A DNA stretch of 5,767 bases from Chloroflexia bacterium (GCA_025928215.1 JAICJW010000296.1:1-5767); one strand, 5' to 3'; positions 1 to 5,281 are shown, counted from the stretch's first letter. A program made the numbers and translations. Notes: a model not told the origin generated them from the letters alone.

Positions 1-775
1 TGCATGACGACGAATGGTCCTTCGTCGCCCCCTACCTGACGCTGATGACGCCCGACGCGCCGCAACGGGTGCATGACCTGCGCGAGGTGTTCGACGGCTT
101 GCGCTGGATGGTGCGGGCGGGTGCCGGATGGAGGCTGCTGCCCCACGACTTCCCGCCGTGGGCGGCAGTCTACCAGCAGGCGCAGCGGTGGATCAGGGCG
201 GGGCCTTCGAGCAGATCGTGCATGACCTGCGGGTGCTGCAGCGCGTGGCGGCGGGGCGCGCCCCCGAACCCACGGCAGCGATCTTCGACAGCCGCACGTT
301 GCAATCCTCGGTGGAGAGCGGCGAGCGGGCGGGGTACGACGGGGCCAAGCGCAAGCGCGGGAGCAAGGTGCATGTGGCGGTGGATACGCTGGGCGAGTTG
401 CTCGCCCTGCATGTCTCGCCCGCCAACATTCAGGATCGGGATGCCGTTGCCGCCCTCGCAGCGAGCGTGCAGGAGGCGACGGGGAGCCGTGTGGAACTGG
501 CGTACGTGGACGCGGGCTACACGGGCGACGAACCGGCCCGCAACGCCGAGGAGTACGGGATGCGGTTGGAGGTCGTGAAGTTGCCCGAAGCGAAGCGCGG
601 CTTCGTGCTGCTGCCCCGGCGGTGGGTGGTGGAGCGCGATTTCGCGTGGACGACGCGCTTTCGTCGCTTGGTGCGCGACTACGAGCGGCTGCCGGAAACA
701 TTGGCGGGACTGCATCTCGTCGCCTTCGTCTTCCTCATGCTCCAACGGCTCTTCATACCCTTGCCAAGTCCATAA
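1..775 (+). CDS. IS5-family DDE transposase, two frames joined by a -1 shift; start outside window
   Basis: This enzyme cuts and joins DNA during transposition. The first frame is open from the window edge (first full codon at 3) and reads HDDEWSFVAPYL through GWRLLPHDFPPWAAVYQQ to RWIRAG near 203, the N-terminal DUF4096-like domain of IS5 transposases. The match then moves to the frame ending at the TAA at 773-775, resuming as AFEQIVHDLRVL. The catalytic DDE residues are all in this second frame: Asp at 287 (FDSRTL), Asp at 509 (VDAGYTGD) and Glu at 632 (VVERDFAW). The C-terminal FRRLVRDYERLPETLAGLH block is typical of the family. The joined product is about 258 residues, normal length. The switch falls at GCGGGGCC (198-205). 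One extra G there would restore one frame, so this is either a single-base deletion, a sequencing error or programmed -1 slippage, which is known in some IS5-family groups. Family assignment is firm; whether it is active is unknown. Confidence 0.88.
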
Positions 776-782
776 CACCCTC
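763..782 (-). repeat. candidate right terminal inverted repeat of the IS5-family element
   Basis: Read inwards on the minus strand from 782, the sequence starts GAGGGTGTTATGGACTTGGC and overlaps the transposase stop codon, as is common where an IS5-family gene runs almost to the element end. TA follows on the outside. No partner end is visible in the window, so the call rests on position and the GAG tip only. Confidence 0.4.
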
Positions 783-814
783 TAGCATTGCCCTGATCTC
801 ATAGAGTGGGCGAT

Positions 815-854
815 GGTAACGTACTCACAAAACAATATGAAGTGAGAACGTACC
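815..854. repeat. imperfect inverted repeat / hairpin between the IS and the phosphotransferase gene
   Basis: GGTAACGTACTCAC (815-828) and GTGAGAACGTACC (842-854) pair through 12 base pairs with one A:A mismatch and one bulged A, around a 13-base AT-rich loop. It lies 19 bases beyond the 3' end of the phosphotransferase gene, where a terminator would be expected, but neither side has a T-run. It could be a factor-assisted terminator, a processing hairpin or the remnant of a small mobile repeat. The surrounding gap (783-872) is more AT-rich than the rest of the window and shows no gene. Confidence 0.45.
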
Positions 855-872
855 CCTTCATGGATGCTCCAC

Positions 873-1928
873 CTACAGCCCCGGAACGTAGGGGCGGAAG
901 AGAGTGACGAGGAAATCGGGGACGAGGTATTCGACGATTTTCTCGAAGGTCTTTTCGTTGCGCAGGAGGCGACCGGGGCGGGTGTACTCGACCCAGGCCA
1001 TCGCGCACCAGCCCGTCGCGCGCAGATAGACGAAGGGCATCCGCGTCTCGATCCGCCCGATCAGGTCGCGGCCTGCGTGATGGTCGCCGACGGCGGTCGC
1101 GTAGGCGTCCACGAAGGCGGCGCGCTGGGCATCTGAGAGGACGTAATCGCATTTCCAGAGCGTCGAGGTCGGCGTGAGGAAGTGGCAGAGGTCGTACGAG
1201 CCGTCGTCCAGCATCGGCTTCTCCCAGTCCACCAGTTTTGCCCGCGCCGCTGACGGGTCGCGCACGACAAAGTTGTGCGCCTGCACGTCGGTATGGATGA
1301 TGACGCGCTCCTCGGGGCGGAAACGGTCTTGTTGCTTCGCCGCCGTTTCTTCGAGCGCGGCAAGGACGCGCGTGAAGATGCGCTTGACGGTCGGATCGGC
1401 ATCCTCCGTGGCGAAGAAGACGTCGAGAAAGCCCTTCGCCTCCTGCCATGATCCTGTCAATGGGTCCGGGACGACGAGGAAATCCGGGTTACCGGCAATC
1501 GGCAGGGTATGGAGCGCGGCAATCGTACGGGCGGCAAGCGGCGTCTCGGTCGCGTAATCGAGGGGCCGACCGGGGAAATACTGCTCGACGAGGAAACCGT
1601 AAGGGAGGTCCGCGCCGCTGTTGTCAAGCAGATAGGGTTCCGGCGCGATGCCGGCGGGGCGCAAGAATTCCAGCGCCCGGTATTCGTAGCCGATCTGATC
1701 GCCCGCGCCGATCTGCGTGCCGGTATTGATGCGCGCCACAACCTGCCGCGTGCCGCCGGTGACGAGATAGTTCAGGTTGTACTCACCCTGCGCCAGCATC
1801 GTAATCGCGAGCGCTTCATCAGGACCGAAGCCGATCCGCTCCCGGCGATCCGCGCGATCCAGATAGGCGAGTATCCGTGGCTGCAATGACGCCCCGAAAT
1901 CCGTAGCCTCACCCCCGCCCCTCTCCAT
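873..1928 (-). CDS. phosphotransferase of the APH/choline kinase fold, substrate unknown
   Basis: This is a cytoplasmic small-molecule kinase of the PF01636 type, about 351 residues from the ATG at 1928. Numbered from an upstream ATG at 1949, it shows a glycine-containing nucleotide loop (LAQGEYNLNYLV, about 52-63), a strand VVARIN (70-75), the helix Glu in GYEYRALEFL (E89), the Brenner catalytic motif HTDVQAHN (219-226, catalytic Asp 221) and the metal-binding DWE (241-243) followed by DDGSYDLCHFL. All motifs needed for activity are present. The family includes aminoglycoside, choline, homoserine and thiamine kinases and many of unknown substrate; nothing here supports drug resistance. The start is uncertain. 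The ATG at 1949 has only a weak ribosome site. The ATG at 1928 has GAGG 11 bases upstream but sits in the arm of an inverted repeat (1918-1977). A TTG at 1886, just before the first convincing helix (LQPRILAYLDRA), would give 337 residues. Confidence 0.85.
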   Translation of the reverse strand: MERGGGEATDFGASLQPRILAYLDRADRRERIGFGPDEALAITMLAQGEYNLNYLVTGGTRQVVARINTGTQIGAGDQIGYEYRALEFLRPAGIAPEPYLLDNSGADLPYGFLVEQYFPGRPLDYATETPLAARTIAALHTLPIAGNPDFLVVPDPLTGSWQEAKGFLDVFFATEDADPTVKRIFTRVLAALEETAAKQQDRFRPEERVIIHTDVQAHNFVVRDPSAARAKLVDWEKPMLDDGSYDLCHFLTPTSTLWKCDYVLSDAQRAAFVDAYATAVGDHHAGRDLIGRIETRMPFVYLRATGWCAMAWVEYTRPGRLLRNEKTFEKIVEYLVPDFLVTLFRPYVPGL

Positions 1929-1977
1929 CGCCGAACAAACCTCAAACATTCCGCGATCTCAGGGCGATGGAAAGGGG
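1918..1977. repeat. inverted repeat with 15-base arms overlapping the phosphotransferase 5' end
   Basis: CCCCTCTCCATCGCC (1918-1932) and GGCGATGGAAAGGGG (1963-1977) pair at 14 of 15 positions around a 30-base loop. The left part belongs to a CCTCACCCCCGCCCCTCTCC stretch (1907-1926), a pattern that I recognise as resembling dispersed intergenic repeats in Chloroflexota and other GC-rich bacteria. Copy number cannot be judged from one window. The left arm is translated if the phosphotransferase starts at 1928 or 1949. Confidence 0.6.
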
Positions 1978-1980
1978 AGC

Positions 1981-1999
1981 CATGGGCCTTGCGCCCATG
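1981..1999. repeat. short perfect stem-loop downstream of the Cas2-like gene
   Basis: CATGGGC (1981-1987) and GCCCATG (1993-1999) form a perfect 7-bp stem with a 5-base loop. It lies 15 bases past the stop of the minus-strand 94-residue gene, the position of a terminator, but on the minus strand it is followed by GCTCCCCTTT rather than a T-run. It may be a weak terminator or part of the adjoining repeat element. Confidence 0.35.
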
Positions 2000-2014
2000 C
2001 CCGTGCTCAGTTCT

Positions 2015-2299
2015 TTAGAATGATTCCCGATGCACCTTGAGCCAATCGGTGGCGGGGGTGATATTCATCGCGGCCGCGCCGCGCTGGAGTTTCGTGACGA
2101 TCACACGATCCCCTTTGGCAAGGGCGGGTTCCACTGTGTCCACCCACGCGGAGGGCGACTCCTCCGAATCCACAAGCCAGACATTCGGCATCGCGCGGTG
2201 CACATTGCGTGCTCCCGCCGCCGCCCGAATCGCATTGTGGACCTCTTCACGCGCGTCACCCATCGCGCTCCCCGCTTCATAGGCAATCCAGAGAATCAT
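2015..2299 (-). CDS. small Cas2/SinR-like ferredoxin-fold protein, function unknown
   Basis: The product is 94 residues, soluble, with no signal peptide. The layout suggests a compact beta-alpha-beta ferredoxin fold: strand MILWIAYEA (1-9), helix AREEVHNAIRAAAG (16-29), strand NVWLVDSEES (39-48), helix SAWVDTVEPALA (50-61), strand DRVIVTKLQRG (64-74), then a short helix TDWLKVH (84-90). The VWLVDSEESPSAWVDTVEP section followed by RVIVTKL resembles the TWLVDT...RLRP...LLVIEV pattern that I recall from SinR-like proteins related to Cas2. This is a pattern match by eye. The first strand ends in Tyr-Glu where Cas2 and SinR proteins usually have Tyr-Asp, so nuclease activity is doubtful. No cas1 or CRISPR array is nearby. 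The start is well supported: GAGG five bases before the ATG. The gene begins 71 bases after the surface-protein stop, in the same direction. Confidence 0.72.
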   Translation of the reverse strand: MILWIAYEAGSAMGDAREEVHNAIRAAAGARNVHRAMPNVWLVDSEESPSAWVDTVEPALAKGDRVIVTKLQRGAAAMNITPATDWLKVHRESF

Positions 2300-2308
2300 C
2301 GCTCCCTC
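2295..2308 (-). promoter_or_regulatory. ribosome binding site and start of the Cas2-like gene, identical to that of the upstream gene
   Basis: The minus-strand sequence GAGGGAGCGATGAT spans the Shine-Dalgarno and the ATG at 2299. The same 14 bases occur at 3351 to 3338 over the start of the surface-protein gene. The match decides the start of both genes. Confidence 0.6.
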
Positions 2309-2351
2309 TATCCTTCCCGTGAATCACCCGTGTATCGTACCGTGCTGACGC

Positions 2352-2357
2352 AGTATA
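2352..2357 (-). promoter_or_regulatory. candidate -10 element for the Cas2-like gene
   Basis: On the minus strand TATACT (2357 to 2352) matches the sigma-70 -10 consensus at five of six bases and would start transcription about 45 bases before the ATG at 2299. There is no convincing -35 at 16-18 bases, so this is a weak call. The same TATACTG heptamer appears ahead of the LysR gene. The gap 2300-2370 otherwise shows only the ribosome site. Confidence 0.3.
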
Positions 2358-2370
2358 GCGCGTCCGCGGA

Positions 2371-3342
2371 TCACGCGCGAATGCCGCGCCACCGGCGCGT
2401 GCGGAGCGACATACCGGCGCAGAGGAACGCGATGCCGACAAGGAAGGCAAGCCTCATGGTACCCCCCGGCTGGGGATGCCCGGCGCGGGGGTTGACAATC
2501 GGCACCGCCGAACCCGTCGGGCCAACCGCGTACCCCGGCGGCAGGGCCGGGCGCGCCGCAGGTACGCCGGGAGCGGCAGGCGCACCGGGAATGGGCGGGA
2601 TCGGCACACCGGGAGGCGCGGCATTCCCACGGATGATCTTGATGACCGGTGTGCCAGCGACGGGCGGAACACCCGGCGCACTGGCGCCGCCGACCGAGTT
2701 CGGCGTATTGCCCACCGGGGCGGAGTAGCCGGGTGGTGGCGGTGGCGGCAGACCGACCGCAGCAGCCGGCGGCTGCGCCGATGGCGGCGACGGCGCGGAT
2801 GATGCCGGAGTCGGTGCCGCGACGGTCGCCGATTGTACCGACACGCGTGCGGGAGTGGCGCCCGGAGCGCTATTCGCCGGTGACGTCGCCGCTGGTGGTG
2901 CGACGCTCGCGGTGGTGGCGACAACAGCCACGTTCGCAACCGGAGCGGCGGATACATGCGCGGTCGCTGGCGCGATGGGTGTCCCGGTCGCGGGCGCTTT
3001 CGTTGGCTGCGGGGTCGGCGTGCATGCCGGGAGGGCGGTTGGGCTGGCCGTCGCGGTGGCTGGTGCAGATGCATCGCCGACCAGGGGGGCGATCAGGTGC
3101 GATGTCGTCGCGGTTGGCGGCAGCGCCGTTGGGGATGGAGAGGGTGTGCCAGTACCCGGTGTTCCCGTTATCGGTGTTCCTGTCGGTAGTGCTGTTGGCG
3201 TCACACATGGGGGCATTCCATCCGTTGCCGCCCCGGCCGCACTCCCCGACCAACCGATCACCATTCCCAGTATGCCAGTCATGATGACGGTCACCATCAC
3301 CGCGATCCATCGCCCTCCGAACAATGTCTGTCCCCGCATCAT
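2371..3342 (-). CDS. Pro/Ala/Thr-rich exported protein with N- and C-terminal membrane segments
   Basis: The product is 323 residues from the ATG at 3342. After MMRGQTLFGGRW comes a hydrophobic segment (about 13-31) and GSAAGAATDG, a plausible signal peptidase site near residue 38. Residues 40-290 are low-complexity Pro, Ala, Thr, Val and Gly, with PTALPTGTP-type repeats near the front, a run of six prolines at about 199-204, and PPGY at two places. The only less biased stretch is GTPVIKIIRGNAAP (about 230-243). The C-terminus is PQPGG, then a hydrophobic segment (about 296-313), then the basic tail RTRRWRGIRA. That is the three-part plan of a cell-surface sorting or anchoring tail, without a canonical LPXTG. 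The inferred role is a stalk or wall-spanning structural protein. No enzymatic domain is seen. The start is set by AGGGAG just upstream, matching the next gene; a TTG at 3408 would add 22 unlikely residues and coincide with the predicted -35. Confidence 0.72.
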   Translation of the reverse strand: MMRGQTLFGGRWIAVMVTVIMTGILGMVIGWSGSAAGAATDGMPPCVTPTALPTGTPITGTPGTGTPSPSPTALPPTATTSHLIAPLVGDASAPATATASPTALPACTPTPQPTKAPATGTPIAPATAHVSAAPVANVAVVATTASVAPPAATSPANSAPGATPARVSVQSATVAAPTPASSAPSPPSAQPPAAAVGLPPPPPPGYSAPVGNTPNSVGGASAPGVPPVAGTPVIKIIRGNAAPPGVPIPPIPGAPAAPGVPAARPALPPGYAVGPTGSAVPIVNPRAGHPQPGGTMRLAFLVGIAFLCAGMSLRTRRWRGIRA

Positions 3343-3351
3343 CGCTCCCTC
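3338..3351 (-). promoter_or_regulatory. ribosome binding site and start of the surface-protein gene
   Basis: GAGGGAGCGATGAT on the minus strand places GAGG five bases before the ATG at 3342 and eight before a second ATG at 3339. Either could be used; 3342 corresponds exactly to the start of the Cas2-like gene in the duplicated block. Confidence 0.6.
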
Positions 3352-3379
3352 ATGAACCCACGCCGCACCGTCGCTGTAC

Positions 3380-3408
3380 ACCATGCCCAACGATGCCCGG
3401 CTTGTCAA
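3380..3408 (-). promoter_or_regulatory. candidate promoter for the surface-protein gene
   Basis: A perfect TTGACA -35 lies on the minus strand at 3408 to 3403. The hexamer 17 bases further on is CATGGT (3385 to 3380), which matches the -10 consensus at only three positions. The position, about 40 bases upstream of the ATG, is suitable, but the -10 is poor. Confidence 0.3.
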
Positions 3409-3411
3409 ATT

Positions 3412-3428
3412 CCTTCGTGGAGCGAAGG
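3412..3428 (-). terminator. small stem-loop after the LysR gene, possible terminator
   Basis: CCTTCG (3412-3417) pairs with CGAAGG (3423-3428) around a 5-base loop. It is 14 bases past the LysR stop and on that strand is followed by AATTT, a short weak U-tract. It separates the LysR gene from the TTGACA of the next gene. The stem is short, so the call is tentative. Confidence 0.35.
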
Positions 3429-3441
3429 GCCGCGGAGCGGG

Positions 3442-4392
3442 TTACAGACGCATGGCGGAGCGTTTCGTTGCTCGTTCATTGCCGAGCACTACATCCCGCG
3501 TCTCGCCTCCCTCCTCATGCCGCTCGCGGACGAGTTCGATGAAGGCGCGCGCGGCGGCGGGCTGGTAGCCATCGCGCCGCCAGAGCAGGCCGATTTGCCG
3601 CCCATGCACGCCTTCGGAGAGCCGAACAACGGCGATCTGGGAACGGGAGATCGGCGAAAGCGACTGCTCCGGCACGAGCGTGATGCCGAGGCCCGCCGCA
3701 ACCATCGAGCAGATCGTGTCCCAATAGGCGCATTCCAGCACGACTTTCGGCTCGAACCCCGCCTGACGGCAGATGCGGAGAGTCAAATCGCGCACCGCCG
3801 ATCCCTCGCTCCAGAGGATGAATGGTTCCTCACGCAGTTCGGCAGGGTTGACCGACTCGCGCACCGCGAGGCGGTGATCCGGGGCGACGGCGAACGAGAG
3901 CAGCTCCTGCCCGAGCGGGAGCGAGCCGAGATAGCCATGCGTCGTCGGCAGCGCCGTGAGGGCGAGGTCCACTTCGCGATGTTCGAGTTGCCGCAAGAGG
4001 GTGATCGTTGGCGCTTCGTGCAGTTCGAGGGCGATTCCGGCATGGCGGGCATGGTAGGCGACGAGCAGCGGCGGCAGCATCGAGGCGCTGAGGGCCGGGA
4101 GCGCGCCGAGCCGGAGGCGGCCGCGTTCGAGATTTGCCAGTTCCGCCAGTTCACGCTCCGCCTCGGCGGAGCGGGCGAGCAGCGCGCGAGCATGCGGAAG
4201 CAAGTGCTGGCCCGCCTCGGTGAGCGTCACTTGCCCGCGTGTCCGCTCGAAGAGTGTATTACCGATCTCCTCTTCCAACTTGCGGATCTGCTGGCTGAGG
4301 GAGGGTTGCGCGATGTGCAGCGCCTCCGCCGCGCGCGTGAAATGGTGATGATCCGCCACAGCGACGAAATACGCGAGGTGACGCAATTCCAC
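3442..4392 (-). CDS. LysR-type transcriptional regulator
   Basis: This is a 316-residue DNA-binding regulator, close to the usual 290-320. The N-terminal winged helix-turn-helix is clear: MELRHLAYFVAVADHHHFTR, then AAEALHIAQPSLSQQIRKLE (about 20-40) and GNTLFERTRGQVTLTEAG. A linker helix (about 65-90) is followed by a periplasmic-binding-protein-like effector domain starting RLRLGALPALSASMLPPLL, with the second subdomain around EEPFILWSEGS and the typical MVAAGLGITLVPEQ near the C-terminus. The last 20 or so residues are polar and unlike the family core. The start codon is GTG, supported by GGAGGT (4403-4398) five bases upstream. It is divergent from the UPF0173 hydrolase gene, and a LysR box lies between them, so the hydrolase gene is the likely target. 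The inducer is unknown. Confidence 0.93.
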   Translation of the reverse strand: MELRHLAYFVAVADHHHFTRAAEALHIAQPSLSQQIRKLEEEIGNTLFERTRGQVTLTEAGQHLLPHARALLARSAEAERELAELANLERGRLRLGALPALSASMLPPLLVAYHARHAGIALELHEAPTITLLRQLEHREVDLALTALPTTHGYLGSLPLGQELLSFAVAPDHRLAVRESVNPAELREEPFILWSEGSAVRDLTLRICRQAGFEPKVVLECAYWDTICSMVAAGLGITLVPEQSLSPISRSQIAVVRLSEGVHGRQIGLLWRRDGYQPAAARAFIELVRERHEEGGETRDVVLGNERATKRSAMRL

Positions 4393-4404
4393 ACCGCACC
4401 TCCG

Positions 4405-4419
4405 ATAGTGCTAGCCTAT
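4405..4419. promoter_or_regulatory. LysR-type operator, ATAG-N7-CTAT
   Basis: ATAG (4405-4408), seven bases, and CTAT (4416-4419) form the T-N11-A dyad expected for a LysR-type protein (compare ATAC-N7-GTAT of BenM/CatM). It lies 13 bases upstream of the LysR start codon and just downstream of that gene's predicted transcription start, so binding would be expected to repress the regulator itself. Whether it also activates the divergent hydrolase gene depends on the real start of that transcript. Confidence 0.5.
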
Positions 4420-4432
4420 GATCGCCGCGTCC

Positions 4433-4461
4433 AGTATACGTCGCTACCGATGGTGTGGCTA
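4433..4461 (-). promoter_or_regulatory. candidate promoter of the LysR gene
   Basis: On the minus strand TAGCCA (4461 to 4456, four of six matches to TTGACA) and TATACT (4438 to 4433, five of six matches to TATAAT) are separated by 17 bases. Transcription would start near 4426, immediately before the LysR box. Confidence 0.45.
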
Positions 4462-4475
4462 CCGACCGGCACGAC

Positions 4476-4504
4476 ATGGCAACAGGGCACGGACGCGGTA
4501 CACT
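4476..4504 (+). promoter_or_regulatory. candidate promoter of the UPF0173 hydrolase gene
   Basis: ATGGCA (4476-4481) and TACACT (4499-4504) each match the sigma-70 hexamers at four of six positions with a 17-base spacer. The start would be near 4511, giving a leader of about 39 bases. Another possibility is a -10 at TATACG (4435-4440), which would put the LysR box next to the -35. Confidence 0.3.
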
Positions 4505-4535
4505 GCGAGAAAGAGACCGCCCTTTGGGGATTCGG

Positions 4536-4541
4536 AAGGAG
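4536..4541 (+). promoter_or_regulatory. ribosome binding site of the UPF0173 hydrolase gene
   Basis: AAGGAG ends eight bases before the ATG at 4550. It fixes this start over an in-frame ATG at 4418 that overlaps the LysR box and would add 44 residues unlike the family. Confidence 0.75.
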
Positions 4542-4549
4542 AAACGACG

Positions 4550-5248
4550 ATGCTGCTCACCTTTCTCGGTCACGCCGGTTTCATGCTGGAAGCCGATGGA
4601 AAAACCGTCCTGATTGACCCGTGGGTGACGGGAAACCCCGTCGCAACGATGAAGGCCGACGATCTCCGCGCCGATACGATTCTGCTCTCCCACGCCCACA
4701 ACGACCACGGCATTGACGACACGCAGGCAATCGCCAAGCGAACGGGCGCGACGGTGATCAGCACGTTCGAACTCGGTGAATGGCTCGGCGCGCAGGGCGT
4801 CAAGGCAATTGCCGGCAACCACGGCGGCACACTGGCGTTCGACGGCGGTAGCGTCAAACTCACGCCCGCATGGCACACATCCTCCTATCAACCGGGGCCG
4901 GACACGTTCGTCGCACCGGGCGTTCCGGCGGGGCTGATTGTCCGCTTCGGCGGCATGACGATCTACCACACCGGCGATACCGCGCTCTTCCGGGATATGG
5001 AACTGATCGGCGAGGAAGGCATTGATCTCATGTGCGTCTGCATCGGCGATCACTTCACGATGGGACCCCAGGACGCGGCCCGCGCCGTGCGCTTCGTCGG
5101 CCCGAAGAGCGTCATTCCGATGCATTACAACACCTTCCCACCGATCACGCAGGACGCCGAGGCGTTCAAGCGCACGGTCGAGGCCGCCATGCCGGGCGTG
5201 ACCTACTATCCGCTCAAGCCCGGCGAGCAGCAGCGATTCGAGGGGTGA
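4550..5248 (+). CDS. UPF0173-type metal-dependent hydrolase (metallo-beta-lactamase fold)
   Basis: The protein is 232 residues, the normal length for the UPF0173 (YtkL-like) family. It begins directly at the first strand, MLLTFLGHAGFMLE, with LIDPWVTGNP after it. The metal-binding set is complete: HAHNDH (H48, H50, D52, H53), the His in AWHTSSY (H109), the Asp in HTGDTALF (D143) and the His in IPMHYNTFP (H192). The C-terminal KPGEQ is also typical. No signal peptide is present, so it should be cytoplasmic. The fold implies a di-metal hydrolase, but the physiological substrate of this family is not established, and beta-lactam resistance should not be inferred. It is transcribed away from a LysR-type regulator, the probable controller. 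The next gene is convergent, so this is probably a single-gene transcript. Confidence 0.93.
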   Translation: MLLTFLGHAGFMLEADGKTVLIDPWVTGNPVATMKADDLRADTILLSHAHNDHGIDDTQAIAKRTGATVISTFELGEWLGAQGVKAIAGNHGGTLAFDGGSVKLTPAWHTSSYQPGPDTFVAPGVPAGLIVRFGGMTIYHTGDTALFRDMELIGEEGIDLMCVCIGDHFTMGPQDAARAVRFVGPKSVIPMHYNTFPPITQDAEAFKRTVEAAMPGVTYYPLKPGEQQRFEG

Positions 5249-5254
5249 TGTTTC

Positions 5255-5281
5255 GTAGGGGCGCGTCGCGACGCGCCCTAC
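5255..5281. repeat. GC-rich palindrome between convergent genes
   Basis: A perfect 16-base palindrome, GCGCGTCGCGACGCGC (5261-5276), extends to GTAGGG on the left (5255-5260) and CCCTAC on the right (5276-5281) if one G is bulged, giving 13 base pairs. There is no T-run on either side. It resembles the GTAGGGGCG...CGCCCCTAC dispersed palindromes that I recall from Chloroflexota and cyanobacteria, which are small repeat elements. Its place, 7 bases after the hydrolase stop and between convergent genes, would also suit a transcript-end hairpin. The rest of the gap (5282-5350) shows no gene. Confidence 0.6.

Larger units (their letters stand above)
1..782 (+). mobile_element. IS5-family insertion sequence, 3' portion
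   Basis: The window opens inside an IS5-family element. The evidence is the DDE transposase that fills 1-775 and a candidate right terminus just after its stop codon. Read inwards from 782 on the minus strand, the end begins GAGGGTGTTATGGACTTGGC, a GAG-type tip like those of IS5-family inverted repeats, and the bases outside it are TA (783-784), a duplication seen in part of the family. The left inverted repeat lies outside the window, so neither the pairing of the ends nor the target duplication can be confirmed. The right boundary is an inference. Confidence 0.7.

Noticed and set aside
170..778. Minus-strand open frame opposite the transposase
   Set aside because: Shadow of the DDE transposase, no family resemblance.
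873..1928. Aminoglycoside resistance gene
   Set aside because: Only the shared kinase fold is seen; the family is broad and no subfamily-specific feature or resistance context is present.
2015..2299. CRISPR-Cas locus suggested by the Cas2-like protein
   Set aside because: No repeat-spacer array, cas1 or effector gene is visible in the window.
2030..2728. Plus-strand open frame over the Cas2-like and surface-protein genes
   Set aside because: Its Gly/Pro-rich end is the complement of the low-complexity tract, and it has no good ribosome site; it spans two better-supported minus-strand genes.
2855..3355. Plus-strand frame with Gly/Ala/Val repeats
   Set aside because: Antisense of the Pro/Ala/Thr spacer; low complexity only.
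3352..4617. Long plus-strand open frame opposite the LysR gene
   Set aside because: It is antisense to a clear LysR protein, is Arg/Glu-rich with no family resemblance, and reflects codon bias in GC-rich DNA.
4550..5248. Beta-lactamase
   Set aside because: Length, cytoplasmic location and the GHAG/IPMHYNTFP motifs point to UPF0173, not to true beta-lactamases.
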